Source: an uncultured Dorea sp. (GTDB taxonomy: Bacteria > Bacillota > Clostridia > Lachnospirales > Lachnospiraceae). Taken from it: a DNA stretch of 64,000 nucleotides. A program made the translations under genes and the position numbers. The notes under the pieces are model-generated. The model was given only the letters and a program-made list of their open reading frames with translations, ran no database searches and was not told the origin of the DNA. Shown one piece after another: positions 57,691-64,000 of this stretch (position 1 is the stretch's first letter; each line of letters begins with the position of its first letter). The stretch covers positions 77,911-141,910 of the forward strand of contig CAJTOH010000003.1 in the NCBI GenBank assembly GCA_910577685.1. The letters run 5' to 3'.

Positions 57691-59379
57691 ATGAAAAATT
57701 TGAGAGTCAAAAGCAAATTGTTGTTAGGATTTGGAGTTCTTATTGTTTTGATGCTGGGCGTTTCCCTGCTGGCTATTTTGGGGTTAAACGCGCTTCATCA
57801 AGAGAATAATACTTTAATTAATAAGACGCTTGCTAACAAAGATTATCTTTGGGAAATGCGCAGAAATCTGATGTCGGAGCAGCGCTATGAGTTAATGGCG
57901 TTTGCGGTAGAAGACCCGCAGGCAATCAAGGGGTATTTGGATAAGGCGCAGGAAGAAGTGGAAAAGAATTCGGCGCTTTTAGATCAGTATAAGTTGAATT
58001 ACAGGGTCGACCCGGGTAAAATTAATGAACTGGACTCCTGTTTTAAGGAGGAAGCAAAGCCGAGGGAAAAGACGGCGGATTTGCTTAAGCAGGGTACGGA
58101 GGAAAGCATAGCGGAAGCGTTTCGGATCTTTGAAAAGGAACTCAGGCCGTTACTGGATAAACAGGCCGATATTCTGGCGGATATAGGCGGCGATCAGGAT
58201 GATTTGGCGCATAAACAGGCGGAAATAGGCAAAAAAACTTATTGGGGTACGTTAATCATCACAGTGTGCCTCCTTGCTCTGGCGCTCGTCATCAGCTTTA
58301 TCGTGATCAGCAAGATAGTAAAAGCAATAATTCCGCCGCTGTTAGAAATTGAGAATGCGGCGCACGCCCTGTCGCGGGGTGATTTTGACAACTGCATCAG
58401 TTATGAGAGCGAAGATGAACTGGGAAAAACCTGCAGGAGTATACATGAGAGCTTTGAGAAACTGAAAAGTATAATTTCCGAGATTTCTCAGGTCATGGGA
58501 GCGTTAAGCAAGGGCGATCTGACCGTAGGGCTTTCTATGGAATTTCCGGGAGAAATGAAAGAGATCGAAACGGCTGTTCATAAGCTTATCGGCAATCTCA
58601 ATGAATCTATGGGCGCGATTTACAGTTCCGCAGGCCAGATTGACGCCGGGGCGAATCAGGTTTCCAGCGGAGCGCAGGCGCTGGCTCAGGGAGCCACAGA
58701 GCAGGCCAGCAGCGTGGAGGAATTAGCTGCCACCATTGCGGACGTATCCAATCAGGTTCAGGAGAACTCGGAAAATGCGGAAAAGGCTAATTTCCTTGCT
58801 ACAGCCTCCGGAAATGTAGCCCAGTCTACCCGCGAGGATATGGATAAGATGATTTCTGCTATGCAGGAGATTTCCGAAACAGCTCAAAGTATCAAAAAGG
58901 TCATTAAGGTAATTGACGACATTGCATTCCAGACCAACATTCTCGCTCTCAACGCAGCGGTGGAGGCAGCCCGGGCCGGAAGCGCCGGGAAGGGATTTGC
59001 CGTCGTAGCGGACGAAGTTCGGAATCTGGCGGGAAAATCTGCGGAAGCGGCAAAAAATACCACGGCTCTAATCGAAAGCGCTATCGTTGCCGTTTCCAAC
59101 GGGGAAGAGATCATGGGGAAGACCAGCGATACCTTTGAGGAGCTTGTGGATAAGGTTCAGGAGGTAGTATCCACAATCGGGAAAATCTCCGCAGCGTCTA
59201 TAGAACAGGCCGGCGCAATTAAGGAGATCACTTCCGGGGTTGACCAAATAGCTACGGTTGTACATAACAACTCTGCAACCAGCGAGGAAAGCGCGGCGGC
59301 CAGCGAGGAGCTTTCCGGGCAGGCAGATATGCTTAATAGTTTAGTGAAGCGGTTCAGGCTGGCAGAAACTGGCTGCTGA
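57691..59379 (+). CDS. Methyl-accepting chemotaxis protein
   Basis: The 562-residue transmembrane receptor has TM1 (LLLGFGVLIVLMLGVSLLAI), a four-helix-bundle sensor domain (about 35-180), TM2 (TLIITVCLLALALVISFIVI), HAMP (ENAAHALSRGDFDNCISYES) and the signalling helices with the tip ILALNAAVEAARAGSAGKGF and AVVADEVRNLAGKSAEAAKN. No che or flagellar genes are in the window, so it may couple to a distant array. It is probably cotranscribed with the phosphodiesterase and thus placed under the same switch. Confidence 0.95.
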   Translation: MKNLRVKSKLLLGFGVLIVLMLGVSLLAILGLNALHQENNTLINKTLANKDYLWEMRRNLMSEQRYELMAFAVEDPQAIKGYLDKAQEEVEKNSALLDQYKLNYRVDPGKINELDSCFKEEAKPREKTADLLKQGTEESIAEAFRIFEKELRPLLDKQADILADIGGDQDDLAHKQAEIGKKTYWGTLIITVCLLALALVISFIVISKIVKAIIPPLLEIENAAHALSRGDFDNCISYESEDELGKTCRSIHESFEKLKSIISEISQVMGALSKGDLTVGLSMEFPGEMKEIETAVHKLIGNLNESMGAIYSSAGQIDAGANQVSSGAQALAQGATEQASSVEELAATIADVSNQVQENSENAEKANFLATASGNVAQSTREDMDKMISAMQEISETAQSIKKVIKVIDDIAFQTNILALNAAVEAARAGSAGKGFAVVADEVRNLAGKSAEAAKNTTALIESAIVAVSNGEEIMGKTSDTFEELVDKVQEVVSTIGKISAASIEQAGAIKEITSGVDQIATVVHNNSATSEESAAASEELSGQADMLNSLVKRFRLAETGC

Positions 59380-59391
59380 TGTATTTCTTAC

Positions 59392-59426
59392 TGATTTGTA
59401 AGGACTGCTTCACCTGAATGTAAGGA
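59392..59426 (+). promoter_or_regulatory. Response-regulator direct repeats before the bceA-like fragment
   Basis: TTTGTAAGGA (59395-59404) and AATGTAAGGA (59417-59426) are spaced by two helical turns, directly upstream of TATGAT (59435-59440). This is the pattern of OmpR-type regulator binding at bceA promoters; the matching regulator is now broken at 49.2 kb. Confidence 0.55.
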
Positions 59427-59480
59427 AAATATGCTATGATTTTCTTGTACCGATAAGGAGAGAAAGGCAGGGTGTAATCA

Positions 59481-59693
59481 GTGGAAATATTAAAAGTAGA
59501 AAATCCGGGAAAGGTTTACGGAACGGGAGAAGCCCGGGTGGAGGCCTTGAAACAGGTCTCCTTCTCCATGCGGACGAGAGAATTCGGAGCGGTCGTGGGG
59601 GTCTCCGGTTCCGGAAAAAGTACGCTGTTAAACTGGATCGGCGGTCTTGACGAGGCGGACGAAGGGAAGGTGCTGCTTAAGGGGCTTCCGTGA
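59481..59693 (+). pseudogene. BceA-like ABC ATPase, N-terminal fragment
   Basis: The 70 residues read MEILKVENPGKVYGTGEARV, VEALKQVSFSMRTREFGAVV, GVSGSGKSTLLNWIGGLDEA (Walker A) and stop after VLLKGLP. BceA-type ATPases are about 250 residues. The signature and Walker B motifs and the permease gene are missing. AAGGAGAG stands upstream. Together with the kinase and regulator remnants at 49-50 kb it marks a dismantled Bce module. Confidence 0.8.
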
Positions 59694-59752
59694 TTCTTGC
59701 GGTGGCCGGACCTGCGAGGCAGATCAGGGGCATGAGCGTAGCGGACTCATGT

Positions 59753-60706
59753 TTAATGCGGCAGTCTCATTAATGTAAAGATAATACCAATAATTTTAAG
59801 AATCAGGGACAACGTTGAGATAACCGCCGCTATGCCGATTACAACCGCATGTTTCTTCCATGTCAGCCGAAGATATCCGGCGAATTCGCGAAGCAGGGCG
59901 TTCAATGTAAAATACCATTTCGTTTTGGAGCCGAATCCAATACACCTGATTCCCTGCTGTCTTGCCAGAATCAAGGCTCTAAATACATGATAAGCGGTTG
60001 TGACGATTATAATCCGCGGATTCTCCTTGTCAATCAATTCCATTGAAAACATCAGATTCTCTTCTGTTGATACAGATTTTTGCTCCGTAATGATCCGGCT
60101 TTGATCTACGCCATGGTCTACGGCATAGGCAGCCATTGCCTGACTTTCGGGGATGTCCTCGCCGGGGCCTTGCCCGCCGGACATGACCAGAAGAGCCCCC
60201 GGGTTGTGACGCAGGAGGTCTATCCCCCTTTCAATCCGCGCTGCAAGCAGGGGAGTGACTTTCGCCCCGATGATTCCGGAGCCGAGTACGATAATGTAAT
60301 CTGCGTTTCTCTTCTTTTTTAAATGAAGAAGGTTGAGGACTGCGGAGAGGGAATACATTGCCATCAGCGACAATAGATAGAGGGCGGAAAAGCTGACTAT
60401 TCCATAGAGAAAATTACCAATGGTATTCGTTCCCGAACTTCCGAGCATAGGCCAGACGGACAAGTAGGCGAACAGCAGGACTGCAAATAATATTGACAAA
60501 AGATTCGTGGGTTTCAGACCTTCGCGGCGTATGATTTTGATTCCCTCAAGAAAGAACATCGCAATCAAAGCCGCCGGGAGGGCAATCACGCATGCCATTG
60601 CCGAAATAGCCAGAAATGCAAGAAACCCGATCAGCATATCGTGGGAAGCCAGCCATTCTGAATATTGAGCCAGCAGAAAGAATATGGAAACGGCCAGACA
60701 TACCAT
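59753..60706 (-). CDS. YdcF/ElyC-family (DUF218) membrane protein
   Basis: The 317-residue minus-strand protein has N-terminal membrane segments (LIGFLAFLAISAMACVIALP, LLSILFAVLLFAYLSVWPML, FSALYLLSLMAMYSLSAVLN) and a DUF218 domain (DYIIVLGSGIIGAKVTPLLA, LVMSGGQGPGEDIPESQAMA, IITEQKSVSTEENLMFSMEL, VTTAYHVFRALILARQQGI). DUF218 proteins such as SanA and ElyC affect envelope integrity. The start has no close ribosome binding site (AAGGAG is 25 bases upstream), so it may start elsewhere. Confidence 0.85.
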   Translation of the reverse strand: MVCLAVSIFFLLAQYSEWLASHDMLIGFLAFLAISAMACVIALPAALIAMFFLEGIKIIRREGLKPTNLLSILFAVLLFAYLSVWPMLGSSGTNTIGNFLYGIVSFSALYLLSLMAMYSLSAVLNLLHLKKKRNADYIIVLGSGIIGAKVTPLLAARIERGIDLLRHNPGALLVMSGGQGPGEDIPESQAMAAYAVDHGVDQSRIITEQKSVSTEENLMFSMELIDKENPRIIIVTTAYHVFRALILARQQGIRCIGFGSKTKWYFTLNALLREFAGYLRLTWKKHAVVIGIAAVISTLSLILKIIGIIFTLMRLPH

Positions 60707-60755
60707 CGTCCAAAAGAAGGATACATTCGATAATCTCCTTAAAAAGACATTTAAA

Positions 60756-60785
60756 AGGACTGCAAATTGGGAGGAGTGCAGTCCT
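60756..60785 (-). terminator. Leader hairpin before the YdcF gene
   Basis: AGGACTGCA and TGCAGTCCT pair perfectly; on the minus strand TTTTAAA follows. The loop contains CTCCTCCC, complementary to a ribosome binding site. Attenuation of the YdcF gene is possible. Confidence 0.5.
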
Positions 60786-60810
60786 GAGGAAAAAGTTATG
60801 AAAAAGAATT

Positions 60811-60830
60811 TTGTTCGTGTTATCGAACAA
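60811..60830. promoter_or_regulatory. Operator-like inverted repeat
   Basis: TTGTTCG and CGAACAA flank a 6-base centre upstream of the YdcF gene. The cognate regulator is unknown. Confidence 0.45.
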
Positions 60831-60913
60831 TTACAGTATAAGCGGAAACTGTGATAAAAGTATGTTAAAAATAAGAATTAATTGTAAACAAATAAAGAAC
60901 GAAATTTGAAGTC

Positions 60914-61657
60914 TTATACGGTAGTGAACAGGTCGATTGACTGCCCGGTCATTACCGGAGGCGCGTCGCATAACAGGTACAGAATTGCCTTTGCCACGTC
61001 GGCTGCGCTGCCCATTTTTATGCCGTCCTGCCCTACGGAGTGATTGTATACCCGCTGTCCCGGCGTATCTACGATTCCCGGCGATACGGCGTTCACCTGA
61101 ATACCGTATTCCTGAGTCTGGATGGCGGCGGTCTTGGTCATAGTAATGATTGCGCCTTTCGCGACAGCATATGCTCCCATCTGGGAGGCGATGCGTCCCA
61201 TTCTGGAGGATACGCTGACAACTTTTCCGCATCTTTGTTCAATCATAACCGGAAGAACATGCTTCATACACAAAAAAGGTATCCGTACGTTGGTTTTAAT
61301 GATCTGGTCCCATTGTTCCTCCGACCACTCCCATAGCCTGATCGCCTGATGCTCGTTATTTTTATATATTTCTGACGGGTATCCGCCTGCGTTATTGACA
61401 AGAATATCAATCCTGCCGTATCTGGCTTTTACTTCATCCACCATGGCCTCAACTTCACTCCCTATCGTGAGGTCATGGGAGAGGGAGACTGCCGTTCCGC
61501 CTGCATCCCTGATCATTGCCGCCGTTTCATCCAGATCTGTCCGGGTTCTGGCGACCGCAACGACGACGGCGCCTTCGGCGGCGGCGGCCAGCGCCGCTTC
61601 ACGTCCGATTCCTTTCCCGGCACCGGTTATGACTGCGATTTTTCCTTGTAGTTTCAT
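60914..61657 (-). CDS. Short-chain dehydrogenase/reductase (FabG-like)
   Basis: The 247-residue oxidoreductase has the NAD(P)-binding TGAGKGIGREAALAAAAEGA, the NNAGG motif, SVSSRMGRIASQMGAYAVAKG (catalytic Ser, Tyr and Lys) and VNAVSPGIVDTPG. Residues VARTRTDLDE after strand 2 favour NADP. GGAGG precedes the ATG. It lies 74 bases behind aroB on the same strand and may be the last gene of that operon. The substrate is unknown. Confidence 0.92.
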   Translation of the reverse strand: MKLQGKIAVITGAGKGIGREAALAAAAEGAVVVAVARTRTDLDETAAMIRDAGGTAVSLSHDLTIGSEVEAMVDEVKARYGRIDILVNNAGGYPSEIYKNNEHQAIRLWEWSEEQWDQIIKTNVRIPFLCMKHVLPVMIEQRCGKVVSVSSRMGRIASQMGAYAVAKGAIITMTKTAAIQTQEYGIQVNAVSPGIVDTPGQRVYNHSVGQDGIKMGSAADVAKAILYLLCDAPPVMTGQSIDLFTTV

Positions 61658-61731
61658 GAAATATTCCTCCTGATTAATTCTGAAGTACTATGTCTTGTAG
61701 ATTTTATGTATAATGCGGGCGTCCCCGGGAA

Positions 61732-62796
61732 TCACATCATCCACTCGCTGCGCCGATCGAAAAAGGCGGATGTTGTAGGATGAATATAGCTGGTCCCGAT
61801 ATCCTTAAGCAGAATAACGTTAAGCTTATTGTTCAGATTCTTCTTATCCACGGCGATTGCCTGGGTTAATTCCTTAAGCCGGATTCCACATTCGAAGGGA
61901 AGCCCGTATATCTGCAGCAGGTTTTTGATCTGTCCGGCGGTTCCGGCGGGCGTCAGCCCTGCGTCTTCTGCAAGCCTTGCGATCTGGTACATGCCGATTG
62001 CGACGGCCTCCCCGTGACTTTCTCTTTCATAATGATAATATTGCTCGATCGTGTGTCCAAGGGTATGACCGAAATTCAGGAGCATCCGCTCGCCCGTGTC
62101 GAACTGGTCGTGTTCCACCACTATGCGTTTAATGTCGACGCATCTTTGGATAATATCGGGAAGCGATTCCTTAAGATCCGCAAAGGAACTTCGGGATTCT
62201 AATGTCCGGAATAATTCCGCATCCCTGATACAGCCGTATTTGATTACTTCTCCCATACCGTCGTTGATAAAACGGGGAGCAAGTGTGTCCAGTACAAGCG
62301 GGTCGATCAGTACCATCTTCGGCTGGTAAAATGCTCCTACCAGATTCTTGCCTTCCGGAAGGTCAACCGCGACCTTGCCGCCCACGGAAGAATCTACCTG
62401 CGCAAGGAGAGAAGTAGGTATCTGGACAAATTTTACGCCCCTTAAGAAGCTGGACGCGGCAAAACCAACCAGATCTCCGATTACTCCGCCGCCAAGCGCT
62501 ATGATTAGGTCGCTTCTGGTAATTTTCGCTTCAAGGAAGGCGGCATAGATACGGGGAAGGGTCTGAAAACTTTTGGCCGCCTCTCCGTGGGGCAGTACGA
62601 GGCGGCTTGTCTCGTATTCTGAGGATAGCTGGTCCGTAAGCTTCTGTCCGTAGCATGGATAAACATTATCGTCTGAGACGACCATGATCTTCCTGCCGGA
62701 AAATACTTCCTGGATCCGGGCTGCGGCGTGATCCAGCAGATTATTTTCGATATAAATGGGATAGCTGTCGCGTCCCAAGTCTACATTTAGTTTCAT
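61732..62796 (-). CDS. aroB: 3-Dehydroquinate synthase
   Basis: The 354-residue enzyme converts DAHP to 3-dehydroquinate, the second step of the shikimate pathway. NAD-binding DLIIALGGGVIGDLVGFAAS, FVQIPTSLLAQVDSSVGGK, and metal ligands in MGEVIKYGC, NFGHTLGHTIE and ESHGEAVAIGM are present. Length is typical. It follows aroF after nine bases, so the two are cotranscribed. Confidence 0.97.
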   Translation of the reverse strand: MKLNVDLGRDSYPIYIENNLLDHAAARIQEVFSGRKIMVVSDDNVYPCYGQKLTDQLSSEYETSRLVLPHGEAAKSFQTLPRIYAAFLEAKITRSDLIIALGGGVIGDLVGFAASSFLRGVKFVQIPTSLLAQVDSSVGGKVAVDLPEGKNLVGAFYQPKMVLIDPLVLDTLAPRFINDGMGEVIKYGCIRDAELFRTLESRSSFADLKESLPDIIQRCVDIKRIVVEHDQFDTGERMLLNFGHTLGHTIEQYYHYERESHGEAVAIGMYQIARLAEDAGLTPAGTAGQIKNLLQIYGLPFECGIRLKELTQAIAVDKKNLNNKLNVILLKDIGTSYIHPTTSAFFDRRSEWMM

Positions 62797-62805
62797 ATGG
62801 TTCTC

Positions 62806-63819
62806 CTAGATATTCTTTCCGAGTACATTTGCAATCCGGGTGATTTCCTGAATCAGAGTGTGGTACTTATCTGGCTTTAGGGATTGTGCACCGTCGCATA
62901 GAGCACATTCAGGGTTGTTATGTACCTCTACCATAAGTCCGTCTGCGCCTGCGGCCACGGAAGCCTTTGCCATGGGTTCTACCAGCCACCATTTGCCGCC
63001 TGCGTGGCTTGGGTCCACGACGATGGGAAGGTGGGTGAGCTTGCGTACAACAGGGATACTTTGAAGATCCAGGGTATTTCTTGTGTAGGCTTCAAAGGTA
63101 CGGACGCCGCGCTCGCACAGAATGACGTTTTCATTGCCGGAAGCCATGATGTATTCGGCGGACATAATCCATTCTTCATAAGTTGCATTCAGCCCCCTCT
63201 TTAGAAGGATGGGACGGTCTAACTGTCCTAACTGCTTTAGAAGATCGAAATTCTGCATGTTACGCGCGCCGATCTGGATTAGGTCGACCTTCTCGTTAAA
63301 AATGTCCAGATAGTCGGGCGACATCAATTCCGTTACAATAGGAAGTCCGGTTTCTTTCTTGACTGCGCACAGGATATCTAAGCCTTCCAGACCTAAGCCC
63401 TGAAATGAGTAAGGGCTGGTTCTCGGTTTAAAAGCGCCGCCTCTTAACAGGTTAGCGCCGCTTGCTTTGATTGATTTTGCAATCTCAAGTACCTGTTCAA
63501 AGGATTCTACGGAGCAGGGGCCTGCAATCATAGCCAGATTCCCGTTTCCTACTTTGACGCCGGAGACATCGACGACGGAGTCCTCCGGGTGGAATGCCCG
63601 GTTCACCAGTTTGTAGGGTTCCTGGACGTGCATGACCTTTTCTACGGCCTGATCGACCTCAAAGAGTTTAGAGTCGATTTGTGTGGTATCGCCGATACAA
63701 CCGATAATGGTCATGTCGGAACCTTCTACGATGTGGGTGTCCAGACCTCTCCTTTTTATCATCTGCTCAACCCGGACGAGGTCGTTATGGGTAGAACGGG
63801 GTTTTAGTACAATAATCAT
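62806..63819 (-). CDS. aroF: 3-Deoxy-7-phosphoheptulonate synthase (DAHP synthase, type I-beta)
   Basis: The 337-residue enzyme joins phosphoenolpyruvate and erythrose 4-phosphate. An N-terminal regulatory ferredoxin-like domain (IIVLKPRSTHNDLVRVEQMI) precedes the barrel, which has MIAGPCSVESFEQVLEIAKS, LLRGGAFKPRTSPYSFQGLG, IQIGARNMQNFDLLKQLGQL, LLKRGLNATYEEWIMSAEYI and PIVVDPSHAGGKWW with metal-ligand residues. The N-terminal domain suggests feedback control. GGAGG precedes the ATG. Confidence 0.96.
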   Translation of the reverse strand: MIIVLKPRSTHNDLVRVEQMIKRRGLDTHIVEGSDMTIIGCIGDTTQIDSKLFEVDQAVEKVMHVQEPYKLVNRAFHPEDSVVDVSGVKVGNGNLAMIAGPCSVESFEQVLEIAKSIKASGANLLRGGAFKPRTSPYSFQGLGLEGLDILCAVKKETGLPIVTELMSPDYLDIFNEKVDLIQIGARNMQNFDLLKQLGQLDRPILLKRGLNATYEEWIMSAEYIMASGNENVILCERGVRTFEAYTRNTLDLQSIPVVRKLTHLPIVVDPSHAGGKWWLVEPMAKASVAAGADGLMVEVHNNPECALCDGAQSLKPDKYHTLIQEITRIANVLGKNI

Positions 63820-63887
63820 AAACTGTAATCCTCCAACAATATTTGCACTGTAAAATTTTAACTGTTTAAAGTGCGAAACTAAAATTT

Positions 63888-63916
63888 ATACTACCGCATT
63901 GAAATCTGGTTGTCAA
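63888..63916 (-). promoter_or_regulatory. Promoter of the aroF-aroB operon
   Basis: On the minus strand TTGACA (63916-63911) and TAGTAT (63893-63888) with a 17-bp spacer. The leader to aroF is about 60 bases, too short for a T-box. Confidence 0.8.
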
Positions 63917-63952
63917 CACTTTTTCGATATTTTTATGGGATTCTGGTTACTA

Positions 63953-63970
63953 TTCAGCCATCCGGCTGAA
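63953..63970. terminator. Small hairpin at the right edge
   Basis: TTCAGCC-ATCC-GGCTGAA, a perfect 7-bp stem without a T run. Probably the end of a unit lying outside the window. 63971-64000 shows nothing else. Confidence 0.35.
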
Positions 63971-64000
63971 CCTCTGTACTTATTTATGCTTGGAAAAGCA

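Noticed and set aside
60811..60830. Possible SOS (LexA) box
   Set aside because: The half-sites are GTTCG...CGAAC, the reverse order of the Firmicute SOS box GAAC-N4-GTTC, and the spacing does not fit.

Overview
The window reads as a chromosomal segment of a strictly anaerobic, low-to-medium GC Firmicute, most likely Lachnospiraceae (Clostridia). Pointers are the class III anaerobic ribonucleotide reductase pair nrdD/nrdG, meso-diaminopimelate dehydrogenase, a methionine T-box in front of metG, a cobalamin riboswitch, GGAGG-type ribosome binding sites, BceAB-like regulator/transporter clusters and an intracellular GH51 plus araA-araB-araD pathway typical of gut plant-fibre users. No rRNA, tRNA or CRISPR array was seen.

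Region 1 (1-9.2 kb) is a mosaic of mobile-element debris and toxin/defence-like genes: the 5' part of an IS110 transposase with its upstream non-coding end, fragments of an ExeA-like ATPase, a DUF6431 protein, an IS66 transposase, a tyrosine integrase, a zeta toxin that has lost its P-loop, a HipA-like kinase with a separately encoded HipS-like partner, an unknown ORF between two copies of a ~105-115 bp repeat, a RhuM protein, a broken DHH phosphoesterase, and a transposase fragment spliced to a serine recombinase fragment. Region 2 (9.2-31.7 kb) is mostly housekeeping: DUF4091 protein, an AraC regulator split by an 11-C tract, unknown secreted/membrane genes, a DUF885 peptidase, two tandem Uma2-type proteins, T-box-metG, ddh, an XRE/PLDc_N/ABC operon, tatD, a HAD phosphatase, and NrdR boxes-nrdD-nrdG. 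Region 3 (31.9-48.1 kb) centres on arabinose: GH51 arabinofuranosidase followed by a two-component/ABC cluster, several small regulators, a type I toxin-like peptide, a cobalamin-riboswitch-controlled DUF4430/ECF uptake pair, a MATE exporter with a leader terminator, and araA-araB-araD.

Region 4 (48.2-59.7 kb) is the most unusual. Remnants of a BceRS two-component pair (49.2-50.0 kb) and of the matching ABC ATPase (59.5 kb) bracket about 9.4 kb holding an LPXTG-like surface protein with four 101-residue repeats, an atypical protein kinase, a complete tyrosine recombinase, and a c-di-GMP phosphodiesterase followed by a chemoreceptor. Between recombinase and phosphodiesterase lie two 24-bp sites in inverted orientation with an identical 8-bp centre. 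They enclose a consensus sigma-A promoter and a long bidirectional terminator. I read this as a recombinase-operated invertible promoter that phase-varies c-di-GMP signalling.

Region 5 (59.7-64 kb) carries a YdcF-family membrane protein and, on the minus strand, aroF-aroB followed by an SDR oxidoreductase, driven by a consensus promoter at the right edge.
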